Positions 9,054-17,077 of a DNA stretch of 58,392 bases are shown piece by piece; the first letter of the stretch is position 1, and every line of letters starts with the position of its first letter. The stretch is taken from the NCBI GenBank assembly GCA_905479985.1, contig CAJQOM010000026.1, positions 1-58,392 of the forward strand. The letters run 5' to 3'. A model generated the notes under the pieces. It was not told the origin of the DNA and did no database searches. It saw nothing but the letters and a program-made list of their open reading frames with translations. The DNA is from an uncultured Gammaproteobacteria bacterium (GTDB taxonomy: Bacteria > Pseudomonadota > Gammaproteobacteria > Nitrosococcales > Methylophagaceae). The position numbers were made by a program, and so were the translations under genes.

Positions 9054-10075
9054 GATTGTGTACTCTTAATAAGATTAAATTGAGGGGCCACCTCTTTGGG
9101 GTGTTCGATCAATTTGATGATTTTTAATGCGGCTTTATTATTATGTTCGCCAAAGGTGGACTGGAACACGGGAATATCTTCGGCAAATGTGGTGACAGTT
9201 TCAGGCATGTCGATAGGGATGATGTCGCCGGGCTTTAAGTCTAGAACTTGTTGTAAGTTCATGGTGGAATCAGTGAGCGGTGCGGATAAAGTAACGTCTG
9301 CGGCCATAATTTCATCACGCATGGCTTTTGGCCAACGGCCATCATCAGTCGAACGATCACTTTGTAAGCCGGTATCAAGTAATTCTCGAATGGGTTCTAA
9401 TAAAGAATAAGGCAGGGTGATATGGAGATCGCCACTACCACCATCCAGTTCGATATTAAAAGTGGAGACGACGACGACTTCACTAGGGCTGACGATATTG
9501 GCAAATTGTGGATTGACTTCATGGTGAATGAATTCAAAGTCCATTTCCATGACGGGGGCCCAAGCTTCTGAGAGATCTTTGAAGCATATTTCTAGCACCA
9601 TATTAATGACGCGTAATTCTGTTGAGGTGAATTCACGGCCCTCGATACGGGCTTGAAAGCGACCTTCGCCACCGAAATAGTTATCCAAAACGCAGAAGAC
9701 TAATTTGGGTTCAAAAACGATAAGCCCAGTTCCCCTGAGTGGGTGCATATGAATCATATTCAAACTTGTTGGGACGAATAGAGTATGAATGTATTCTGAG
9801 AATTTCATGATTTGCACGCTGCCTGATGAAATCTCGGCGGTGCGGCGTAACATATTAAAGAGACTAATCCTTAGCTGGCGGGCAAAGCGTTCATTGACCA
9901 TTTCCAAGGTGGGCATGCGGCCACGGATAATACGATCTTCGTTGCCGAAATCGTAACTGCGAGTGGATTCTGGTGATGCGGAATCGCTATCAGTATCGGT
10001 TTCGATGTCGCCGCCATCCATGCCATTGAGCAGTGCATCTACTTCATCTTGGGAGAGTATGTCTTGTGCTGCCAT
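9050..10075 (-). CDS. fliM: Flagellar switch protein FliM
   Basis: Switch protein that receives CheY-P and contacts FliG. The N-terminus carries the CheY-binding/initiation motif ILSQDEVDALLNGM at residues 5-18. The middle CheC-like domain contains HPLRGTGLIVFEPKLVF, and the C-terminal SpoA domain has LNLQQVLDLKPGDII-like NLQQVLDLKPGDIIPI. The 341 residues are normal length. It starts 3 bases after fliL ends. Confidence 0.97.
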   Translation of the reverse strand: MAAQDILSQDEVDALLNGMDGGDIETDTDSDSASPESTRSYDFGNEDRIIRGRMPTLEMVNERFARQLRISLFNMLRRTAEISSGSVQIMKFSEYIHTLFVPTSLNMIHMHPLRGTGLIVFEPKLVFCVLDNYFGGEGRFQARIEGREFTSTELRVINMVLEICFKDLSEAWAPVMEMDFEFIHHEVNPQFANIVSPSEVVVVSTFNIELDGGSGDLHITLPYSLLEPIRELLDTGLQSDRSTDDGRWPKAMRDEIMAADVTLSAPLTDSTMNLQQVLDLKPGDIIPIDMPETVTTFAEDIPVFQSTFGEHNNKAALKIIKLIEHPKEVAPQFNLIKSTQS

Positions 10076-10078
10076 GGT

Positions 10079-10576
10079 TTATTGCATTATCAGGCTAGTG
10101 AAGTAGACGGACTTAAGGCCATTTTCTTGGCCTTCAGCTTTGAGTATGCCGTTGATTAGGGTGAGGGCTTCTTTGCGTAGTGCCCTTGTGCCTTCTTTGG
10201 TGTTCATAGCGTCATAATTCTGACTAAACAACAACATGAGTAATTCATGTTGAATGGCGGGCAGGTGCAATTTGAAGTCATCGATTACAGTTTGGTCGCG
10301 CGCCATCACTTTGAGTTTGACTTGCATGTATTTTACTTTGCCAGCACTTTGTTTTTTAAAGTTAACGACAAGCGGTTTTTCAATAGAGTGGTAAATGGCT
10401 GCTTGCTTGACAGGCTTAGCTTCAACGGCTTCTTCTGAGGCAGGCTCTTCACCACCCATCAAGAAAAAAGCGGCACCCCCAGCCAGTAACAGTACGGCTG
10501 CTACGATGATGATGAGCATTTTTTTAGATTTGCCACCGTCTTCGTTGATTTCAATATCGTCTTTTGTTTCTGCCAT
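10079..10576 (-). CDS. fliL: Flagellar basal-body protein FliL (membrane-anchored copy)
   Basis: Protein ringed around the stators that supports motor torque. The 165 residues have a short cytoplasmic N-terminus, one membrane helix at about 19-40 (KKMLIIIVAAVLLLAGGAAF) and a periplasmic FliL/stomatin-like domain ending LKSVYFTSLIMQ. The downstream order fliMNOPQR is canonical. A second FliL-like gene lies 52 bases upstream and ends in nearly the same way (VYFTSFILQ), so the pair arose by duplication. Confidence 0.95.
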   Translation of the reverse strand: MAETKDDIEINEDGGKSKKMLIIIVAAVLLLAGGAAFFLMGGEEPASEEAVEAKPVKQAAIYHSIEKPLVVNFKKQSAGKVKYMQVKLKVMARDQTVIDDFKLHLPAIQHELLMLLFSQNYDAMNTKEGTRALRKEALTLINGILKAEGQENGLKSVYFTSLIMQ

Positions 10577-10628
10577 TTGAACTTATCCTGTTTTGATGAA
10601 GGTTATTAAAGCAAAGACTGTGCCTAGT

Positions 10629-11042
10629 TTATTGAAGTATGAAGCTGGTGAAGTAAACGGCATCAATTGCATCATTGTCAGTCTCTTCTTTCAGAATGCC
10701 TTTAATTGTATCTAATGTCGTTTGTTGTAATGCTTTTCGGCCGTCTACGCTGTCAGCTTGTTCATAGCTTTGCTCTGAGAATAGGTCTAATAGGGCATCT
10801 TGTATCATCGGCAGGTTTTGTTCTGCGCTGCCAATTGCTTCGGCATTGGTCGATTTGAGTGTTACTTTGATTTGGAGGTAGCGGGCTTTTTGGTTACTTT
10901 GGTTGAGAAAATTGATGGTGAAAGGTTCTGGAATGGCATAGTACATTGCTTTTGGTGCTGCCTCTTCTTCATCTTCTGCCCAAGTTGGTGAGGCGAGGGT
11001 TGCGACGATGAAGACCAACAGGATTCTGAAATATTTTTCCAT
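10629..11042 (-). CDS. Second FliL-family protein with signal peptide
   Basis: FliL paralog of 137 residues at the head of the flagellar operon. The anchored copy has a membrane helix; this one has a signal peptide (MEKYFRILLVFIVATLASPTWA, cleavage before EDE) and so looks like a free periplasmic protein. Shared features with fliL are EPFTINFLNQS (against KPLVVNFKKQS), YLQIKVTLKS (against YMQVKLKVMA), LPMIQDALLDLFSEQSY and the C-terminal VYFTSFILQ. AGGAG lies about 11 bases before the ATG. A role beside FliL at the stator is inferred from sequence and position only. Confidence 0.85.
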   Translation of the reverse strand: MEKYFRILLVFIVATLASPTWAEDEEEAAPKAMYYAIPEPFTINFLNQSNQKARYLQIKVTLKSTNAEAIGSAEQNLPMIQDALLDLFSEQSYEQADSVDGRKALQQTTLDTIKGILKEETDNDAIDAVYFTSFILQ

Positions 11043-11127
11043 TGCTTGTTATACTCCTGCTAAATTTTAGGGTTGGAAGCGTGAATTATGACAACCTTCA
11101 CCCAGAGACGAAAGAGGCGAATGACAA

Positions 11128-12012
11128 TTGGCAATAAATACAGAGCGTAATGGTGAAATGGGAACGGTATCTTTGTGGGATAAAATTATCACATTGCCGC
11201 AGTACCTGATTCCACAGCATACCTTATCTATGTTGATGTATCGTGTGACACGATGTGAAGTTGTTTGGCTTAAAAACGCGATTATTCGTTTTATTACGCG
11301 TCAATATCAGGTCAATATGGCTGAAGCGGCAGAGACTGATTTGGCGACCTATTCAAGCTTTAATGCTTTCTTTACCCGTTTGTTGAAAGAAGGCGTGAGG
11401 CCATTAGCAGACAATGAGATTATATCGCCGGTTGATGGGGTCGTTAGCCAAGCGGGCCCGATTATTTCAGGTCAGATTGTACAAGCGAAAGGACAGGACT
11501 ATAGCGTACTGACTTTGTTAGGAGGCGATGATGCTTTGACGGCTGAGTTTACAGGCGGTCAATTTGCAACCATTTATCTATCTCCTAAAGACTATCACCG
11601 TATTCATATGCCAGTAACAGGAAAGCTTAAGAAAATGCGTTATGTACCAGGAAAACTATTTTCGGTCAGTCCGCGTACCGCACGTGCTGTGCCTGATTTG
11701 TTTGCTCGTAATGAACGGGTTGTGGTGACGTTTGATACGCCGATAGGACCGATGGTGATGGTGTTAGTTGGTGCTATTTTTGTTGGCAGTATGGCAACAG
11801 TTTGGTCGGGTCAAATTACGCCGAGCTACGGTAAAGTTATTCAGCAATGGACGTATGATGGCGAGCAAGCAATAACGATTGAGCAAGGTCAGGAAATGGG
11901 CCGGTTTAATATGGGATCAACTGTGGTGCTATTGTTCGGTGAGCAAGCGGTAAAATTTAATGATGCCATTGAAGCAGATGAGCCTATTCAATTGGGTCAT
12001 GCGATGGGTTAA
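11128..12012 (+). CDS. psd: Phosphatidylserine decarboxylase proenzyme
   Basis: Inner-membrane enzyme converting phosphatidylserine to phosphatidylethanolamine. Visible motifs are SPVDGVVSQAGPI, YLSPKDYHRIHMPV (conserved catalytic His) and MGST near the C-terminus; the chain self-cleaves between Gly and Ser to make the pyruvoyl group. Family members usually have L/V-GST, so Met is a mild variant. The start is uncertain. A TTG at 11128 has an AGAGGCG ribosome site about 8 bases upstream, whereas the ATG at 11158 fits homologs better but has no good site. A 9-codon frame starting at the ATG at 11121 overlaps this region. It is divergent from the flagellar operon. Confidence 0.95.
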   Translation: MAINTERNGEMGTVSLWDKIITLPQYLIPQHTLSMLMYRVTRCEVVWLKNAIIRFITRQYQVNMAEAAETDLATYSSFNAFFTRLLKEGVRPLADNEIISPVDGVVSQAGPIISGQIVQAKGQDYSVLTLLGGDDALTAEFTGGQFATIYLSPKDYHRIHMPVTGKLKKMRYVPGKLFSVSPRTARAVPDLFARNERVVVTFDTPIGPMVMVLVGAIFVGSMATVWSGQITPSYGKVIQQWTYDGEQAITIEQGQEMGRFNMGSTVVLLFGEQAVKFNDAIEADEPIQLGHAMG

Positions 12013-12100
12013 TCATGTTGCTTAGCCGTTGATGCATCACTGACAAGGGTTATTTATTGACGGAAGAGATTATCTAGAAGGTAGGTTTTGCCTAATGAGT

Positions 12101-12120
12101 GAATATTTAATTGATTATTC
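12101..12120 (+). promoter_or_regulatory. Candidate TetR operator overlapping promoter
   Basis: A 20-base imperfect palindrome (GAATATTTAA / TTGATTATTC, 8 of 10 positions symmetric) sits just before the TetR gene. It covers a possible -35 box TTGATT (12111-12116), 16 bases ahead of a possible -10 box TATGCT (12133-12138). This is the classic layout for TetR self-repression. It is read from symmetry and position only; no binding data. Confidence 0.4.
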
Positions 12121-12146
12121 ATTATTTAGGCGTATGCTATTTCCAC

Positions 12147-12734
12147 ATGAAAAATGATGAAATACGCCAACAGATATTAACAGCTGCAGAAGCGAGGTTC
12201 AGGCAGTACGGATACAAAAAAACGGGCATGATTGAGTTGGCAGAGGATTGTGATATGTCGGCGGCCAACTTATACCGTCATTTTGAGAATAAATTGGATA
12301 TCTGTGCGGCATTGGCGAAACTTTGCTTGGCAGAGGGTGAGGCTTTACTAGAGCAAGTGGTGGCAGATGAACAGCTATCAGCCAATGAAAAATTGATCGC
12401 CTTTATTTCTCAGCAATTACATCATACTTATCATTATTTCGAATCAGTTCCCAAAATAGGTGAGTTGGTTGAAGCGTTGACGATAAAGCGCCCGGAAGTG
12501 ATTGAGTCACATCGACAACACAAACTCACTTTATTAAAGCAGTTGCTGCTGCAGGGACAATCTTCCGGCGCATTTGTTTTTGATGATGTTGATGAAACGG
12601 GCGATGCGATTCATTCGGCGACCTTATTGTTTTATTTTCCGTCGACGATTTCGCTCTATCCTTTGCCAATAATGGAGCAAAAGTTACATCACGTTGGTCA
12701 ATTATTATTACGAAGTCTGCAAGCGTCTAATTAA
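12147..12734 (+). CDS. TetR-family transcriptional regulator
   Basis: One-domain repressor with an N-terminal helix-turn-helix (QQILTAAEARFRQYGYKKTG, then DMSAANLYRHFENKLDI) and a variable C-terminal ligand domain. I chose the ATG at 12147 (MKNDEIRQQI, 195 residues). The longer frame, from 12111, would begin inside the candidate promoter and adds 12 residues unlike the family. The gene ends 20 bases before the MMPL permease and is presumably cotranscribed with it, so it likely controls this export cluster. With the predicted -10 at 12133-12138 the message would start almost at the ATG and could be leaderless. The ligand is unknown. Confidence 0.88.
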   Translation: MKNDEIRQQILTAAEARFRQYGYKKTGMIELAEDCDMSAANLYRHFENKLDICAALAKLCLAEGEALLEQVVADEQLSANEKLIAFISQQLHHTYHYFESVPKIGELVEALTIKRPEVIESHRQHKLTLLKQLLLQGQSSGAFVFDDVDETGDAIHSATLLFYFPSTISLYPLPIMEQKLHHVGQLLLRSLQASN

Positions 12735-12754
12735 GCGCTATTTTAGGGAAGCAT

Positions 12755-15064
12755 ATGAAAGGATCTTTTACCGACCGTTATATTGATTTTGTTATCGGCC
12801 ATCCTTGGCGGGTATTACTGTTGGCAGTATTAGTGGTGTTAACGGCAGGCAGTGGCGGCCGTTTTCTTGAATTTACTAATGATTACCGGGTGTTTTTTAG
12901 TGAGGATAACCCTGAATTAAAAGCCTTTGAGGCGATGCAGGATATTTATACAAAAACAGATAATGTGTTATTTGTTATTGCGCCGAAAGAAGACAATGTT
13001 TTTGATGCTGATACATTAGCGTTGATAGCTGAAATGACGGATTTATCTTGGCAAACACCATATTCCACCCGTGTTGATTCGGTGACGAACTTTCAGCATA
13101 CCATTGCGGATGGTGATGATTTATTAGTGGGTGATTTAGTCGATGATGTGACGGCGCTATCGACTGAAGATATTGCGCGTGTCCGAGATGTGGCATTGAA
13201 TGAGCCCTTGCTGTTAAGACGTCTAGTCTCACCAAGTGCGCATGTGACTGGGATTAATATTACGATTCAGTTGCCCGGTAAATCGTTAACCGAGGTGCCG
13301 GAAGTGGCACAGTTTGCACGTGAGTTGGCGAGCAAAATGGAGACTAGCTATCCCGGACATCGTATCTATATCACTGGCTTAGCCATGATGAATAACGCCT
13401 TTGGTGAATCATCACAGAATGATATGGCGACATTGGTGCCGATGATGTTTTTAACGATTATTGTTGTACTCGGGCTGTTGCTACGTTCTTTTTCTGCGAC
13501 CTTTGTTTCAGTTTTCATGATTTTTTCCACCATTATTTTTGCGATGGGGGTGATGGGTTGGCTCGGTTGGAAACTGACACCAGCTTCGGCCTCAGCACCG
13601 ACTATTATTATGACGATGGCTGTGGCTGATACAGTCCATTTATTGGTGACTTTCTTACATAACCTTCGTAAAGGTATGGCTAAGCCTGATGCGATGCGGG
13701 ATAGTCTGCGGATTAATTTTCAACCTATTTTTATTACGAGTATCACGACGGCCATTGGCTTTTTGAGTATGAACTTTAGTGATGTGCCGCCATTCCATGA
13801 TTTAGGTAACGTGGTGGCTATTGGCGTTATGTTTGCCTTCGTATTGTCGGTGACGATCTTGCCTGCCATGATGATGTTGATGCCGCTCCGTGTTAGAGCA
13901 CAGGTAGAACAGCATAATGGTGCGATGGCCGCTTTTGCCAGTTTTGTGATAGATCAACGTAAGAGTTTGTTGGTGGTGATGGGGATTGTAGCCTTATCGC
14001 TGATGGCCTTTTTACCACAGAATAAATTAGACGATCAGTTTGTCGAGTATTTTGATGAGTCAGTTGATTTTAGGCAGGCGACAGACTTCTCGAGCCAAAA
14101 CTTATCAGGCATTTATACCCTGCAATATTCTTTAGAGCAGGGTGAAAGTGGGGGCGTGAGCGATCCGGACTTTTTACAATCCGTCGATCAGTTTTCACAA
14201 TGGCTACGAACACAGCCTGAAGTGATGCATGTGCAAACGATTTCTGACACCTTTAAACGCTTGAATAAGAATATGCATGGCGATGATCCCGCTTTTTATC
14301 GTTTGCCAGAGTCGCGGGAGTTGGCGGCACAATATTTATTATTATATGAATTATCGTTGCCTTATGGTTTGGATTTAAATGACCAAATTGATATTGATAA
14401 AGGACAAACACGGCTTAATATTACGGTTGAAAACTTACATACAGAAGAAATGTTGGCCCTAGAGAAACGTGTGTCGACATGGTTAGACCAAAATTTAGCA
14501 GATGTTCGCTATACCGGGGCAAGCCCGACCTTGATGTTTGCGCATATAGGGAAGCGTAATGTCAGCAGTATGTTGGTGGGTACGACATTGGCTTTAGTAT
14601 TGATTTCATTTATTTTGGTGCTTGCTTTGCGGTCACGTCGTATTGGTTTGATCAGTTTGGCACCCAACTTAATTCCGGCAGGTATGGCCTTTGGTTTATG
14701 GGGGTTAATGGTCGGCCAGGTAGGGATGTCTTTGTCTGTTGTCGCAGGTATGACATTGGGGGTTGTGGTTGATGATACGGTCCATTTTTTGAGCAAGTAT
14801 TTGCGTGCACGACGCGAAAAAGGGCTCGATGAGAAAGAAGCTGTGCGTTATGCCTTTAATACAGTGGGTGTTGCTTTATGGGTCACGTCTTTGGTGCTGG
14901 TGATGGGATTTTGGGTACTCAGTCAATCTCATTTTGCTCTTAATTCAGATATGGGTGCGATGGCCGCGATTACAATCGCCATTGCGTTGATTATGGACTT
15001 TTTGTTTTTACCGCCGTTATTAATGAAGTTAGAGGAAAACCAAGATGGGTATCAAGATGCGTAA
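12755..15064 (+). CDS. MMPL/RND-family permease (HAE3-like exporter)
   Basis: Large proton-driven inner-membrane transporter, 769 residues, with the twofold RND plan. TM1 at about 15-33 is followed by a periplasmic domain to about 220, then a block of five membrane helices to about 385. A second TM near 408-425, a second periplasmic domain to about 600 and a final helix block to about 755 complete it. Half-repeats TLVPMMFLTIIVVLGLLL and GTTLALVLISFILVLALR, and the loop motifs MAVADTVHLLVT and GVVVDDTVHFLSKY with paired acidic residues, are typical of the MMPL/HpnN group. Such proteins move lipids or hydrophobic molecules. The LolA-like and barrel genes downstream suggest transport of an envelope lipid or lipoprotein (inference). 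Confidence 0.9.
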   Translation: MKGSFTDRYIDFVIGHPWRVLLLAVLVVLTAGSGGRFLEFTNDYRVFFSEDNPELKAFEAMQDIYTKTDNVLFVIAPKEDNVFDADTLALIAEMTDLSWQTPYSTRVDSVTNFQHTIADGDDLLVGDLVDDVTALSTEDIARVRDVALNEPLLLRRLVSPSAHVTGINITIQLPGKSLTEVPEVAQFARELASKMETSYPGHRIYITGLAMMNNAFGESSQNDMATLVPMMFLTIIVVLGLLLRSFSATFVSVFMIFSTIIFAMGVMGWLGWKLTPASASAPTIIMTMAVADTVHLLVTFLHNLRKGMAKPDAMRDSLRINFQPIFITSITTAIGFLSMNFSDVPPFHDLGNVVAIGVMFAFVLSVTILPAMMMLMPLRVRAQVEQHNGAMAAFASFVIDQRKSLLVVMGIVALSLMAFLPQNKLDDQFVEYFDESVDFRQATDFSSQNLSGIYTLQYSLEQGESGGVSDPDFLQSVDQFSQWLRTQPEVMHVQTISDTFKRLNKNMHGDDPAFYRLPESRELAAQYLLLYELSLPYGLDLNDQIDIDKGQTRLNITVENLHTEEMLALEKRVSTWLDQNLADVRYTGASPTLMFAHIGKRNVSSMLVGTTLALVLISFILVLALRSRRIGLISLAPNLIPAGMAFGLWGLMVGQVGMSLSVVAGMTLGVVVDDTVHFLSKYLRARREKGLDEKEAVRYAFNTVGVALWVTSLVLVMGFWVLSQSHFALNSDMGAMAAITIAIALIMDFLFLPPLLMKLEENQDGYQDA

Positions 15065-15833
15065 TTACCTTTTGTTATTGTTGCTAGCTGTATCGCCATT
15101 TGTATTGGCTGAAACAAATGCGGAAAAAGGCCATGCGATTGCATTAGAAACTGATAACCGTGATAAGGGATGGCAAGATAGTTTTGCTGAGATGAGGATG
15201 GTATTACGTAATCGCCATGGTAAAGAAAGTGTCCGCTTGATTCGCGTTACCAACTTGGAAATGGATGGTGATGGTGATAAAGGTTTAACGGTGTTTGATG
15301 AGCCACGGGATATTAAAGGAACGGCTTTCTTAAGTTACTCGCATGCGTTGGTGCCAGATGAGCAATGGATTTATTTACCTGCTTTGAAGCGGGTGAAACG
15401 TATTTCATCGAGTAATAAATCGGGCCCGTTTATGGGCAGCGAGTTTGCTTATGAGGACATCAGTTCATTTGAAATTCCTAAATACAGTTATCTGTATTTA
15501 CGCGATGAGGTGATCAACGGCATCGACTGTTTCGTGCTCGAATTACGGCCGCAATATAAACATTCTGGTTATATAAAAAGCCATGTCTGGGTAGATAAAG
15601 TAGAGTATCGCAGGCAAAAGATTGATTATTATGATCGCAAAGATAGCTTGTTAAAGATCCAGACCTTTAGTGATTATCACCTTTATTTAGAACGATATTG
15701 GCGTGCACATACGATGACAATGGACAATCAACAAAATGGTAAATCAACGACGTTGCATTGGCGTGATTTTAAATTTAAAACTGGTTTGGCGGACGATGAC
15801 TTCAAGAAGAATGATCTTAAACGCCAACGTTAA
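15045..15833 (+). CDS. LolA-like outer-membrane lipoprotein-sorting family protein (first copy)
   Basis: Periplasmic protein of 262 residues with a signal peptide (MRNYLLLLLLAVSPFVLA, cleaved before ETN) and the LolA-like fold family often labelled outer membrane lipoprotein-sorting protein. Visible family pieces are VRLIRVTNLEMDGDGDKGL, WIYLPALKRVKRISSSNK, GPFMGSEFAYEDISS and YIKSHVWVDKVEYR. It overlaps the permease by 20 bases; AGAGGA 8 bases before the ATG at 15045 favours that start over the ATG at 15057. It probably shuttles the cargo of the permease across the periplasm. A paralogous protein of the same family lies at 36166-36927. Confidence 0.85.
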   Translation: MGIKMRNYLLLLLLAVSPFVLAETNAEKGHAIALETDNRDKGWQDSFAEMRMVLRNRHGKESVRLIRVTNLEMDGDGDKGLTVFDEPRDIKGTAFLSYSHALVPDEQWIYLPALKRVKRISSSNKSGPFMGSEFAYEDISSFEIPKYSYLYLRDEVINGIDCFVLELRPQYKHSGYIKSHVWVDKVEYRRQKIDYYDRKDSLLKIQTFSDYHLYLERYWRAHTMTMDNQQNGKSTTLHWRDFKFKTGLADDDFKKNDLKRQR

Positions 15834-17016
15834 GCTTTGGGTAAAAAAAATTGCCCTTGCTCTATTGGGCGGGCTTGCCGTACCCAGTGTATTAGCCGTT
15901 GAGTTATCGGGTTATGCTGGCGCTGAGTACCGATATTTCCTGCATGACTCTGCTTTGCCTTTTCCCGGGCAACATGTGCCTTCCTTGGTGTTAGCACCTG
16001 AGTTTTATACTGAATGGGATGACGGGCAACAGAGTTTATTGTTTTCTCCCTTTTTGCGTTTGGATGGAGAAGATGCTGAGCGAACGCATGGCGATATTGG
16101 TGAATTACAATGGTTACTGGTACGAGATGATTGGGAGCTGCGGGTTGGTGTTGGTAAAGTGTTTTGGGGTGTGGCTGAATCACAGCATTTAGTGGATGTG
16201 ATCAATCAAACGGATTTGGTTGAAAATAGTGATACGGAAGATAAGCTTGGACAGCCAATGATTAATCTCAGTGTGTTTCGTGACTGGGGTACCGTCGATT
16301 TATTTGTGATGCCCTATTTTAGGGAACGGACGTTTGCCGGTCGAGATGGCCGACTGCGGGGCCCGTTAGTCGTCGACACTGATGCGGCGGCTTATGAGTC
16401 TGGTGCGGGTCGACACCACCTTGATGTGGCTGTGCGTTGGTCGCATAGTCTGGGCGATTGGGATATAGGCGTGTCGCATTTCTATGGCACTAATCGCGAA
16501 CCACAATTGTTGCTTAATTCGACAGCAACAGCCTTGATTCCTTTTTATGAAACGATGCATCAAACTGGCTTAGATGCACAATATACTGCTGAAGCTTGGT
16601 TGTGGAAGCTAGAAACAATTCGTCGTGAAACGGATGCAGATACTTTTTTTGCATTGACGGGCGGTGTTGAATATACATTTTATAGTGTGTTTGAAACGGA
16701 TGTTGATGTTGGACTGATTGCCGAGTATTTATTTGATGATCGTGATGATGCACGGAAGACGGCTTTTGAAGATGATGTGCTAATGGGTGCACGCTTGACC
16801 TGGAATGATACCCAGTCAACGGCGTTATTGTTCGGTTTAATTCAGGACTTATCGAGTGAAGACATTGGCTGGAATATTGAAGCGAGCCGACGGATTGGTG
16901 ATCGTTGGAAGTTATCCGTCGAAGGCCGGTTTTTTAGTGTCAATGATAATACTAGTGTGCTTTACCCTGTCAGGCGGGATGATTATTTCCAATTAGAACT
17001 AGCACGTTATTTTTAA
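15811..17016 (+). CDS. Outer-membrane beta-barrel protein, DUF1302-like
   Basis: Predicted outer-membrane protein of about 401 residues. After a short start comes a signal peptide (VKKIALALLGGLAVPSVLA, then VELSGYAGAEYRYF). The rest alternates in beta-strand fashion and ends with LELARYF, the terminal-Phe signature of barrels. A GVGKVFWGVAESQHLVDVIN stretch resembles the DUF1302-type motif. The reading frame is open from 15736, but the ATG at 15811, overlapping the previous gene by 23 bases, gives the most sensible signal peptide. It probably completes the route of the RND/LolA-like module at the outer membrane. Confidence 0.75.
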   Translation: MILNANVKLWVKKIALALLGGLAVPSVLAVELSGYAGAEYRYFLHDSALPFPGQHVPSLVLAPEFYTEWDDGQQSLLFSPFLRLDGEDAERTHGDIGELQWLLVRDDWELRVGVGKVFWGVAESQHLVDVINQTDLVENSDTEDKLGQPMINLSVFRDWGTVDLFVMPYFRERTFAGRDGRLRGPLVVDTDAAAYESGAGRHHLDVAVRWSHSLGDWDIGVSHFYGTNREPQLLLNSTATALIPFYETMHQTGLDAQYTAEAWLWKLETIRRETDADTFFALTGGVEYTFYSVFETDVDVGLIAEYLFDDRDDARKTAFEDDVLMGARLTWNDTQSTALLFGLIQDLSSEDIGWNIEASRRIGDRWKLSVEGRFFSVNDNTSVLYPVRRDDYFQLELARYF

Positions 17017-17018
17017 GT

Positions 17019-17049
17019 AAAAAAAGCCGGCATTGAAGCCGGCTTTTTT
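17019..17049. terminator. Bidirectional intrinsic terminator
   Basis: Perfect stem GCCGGC (17026-17031) / GCCGGC (17038-17043) with a six-base ATTGAA loop, preceded by a run of A and followed by a run of T. It can therefore end transcription both of the 12.1-17 kb operon (plus) and of zwf (minus), which converge here. Confidence 0.9.
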
Positions 17050-17077
17050 ATTACTTAACTTTTATTTCAATTAAGCG

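Noticed and set aside
11043-11127. Sigma-54 promoter for the flagellar operon
   Set aside because: No GG-N10-GC pair of the -24/-12 type with proper sequence was seen; a CATAAT -10-like hexamer exists but has a poor -35.
15736-15810. Extended N-terminus of the barrel protein
   Set aside because: These 25 residues would overlap the LolA-like gene by almost 100 bases and would precede, rather than form part of, the signal peptide.
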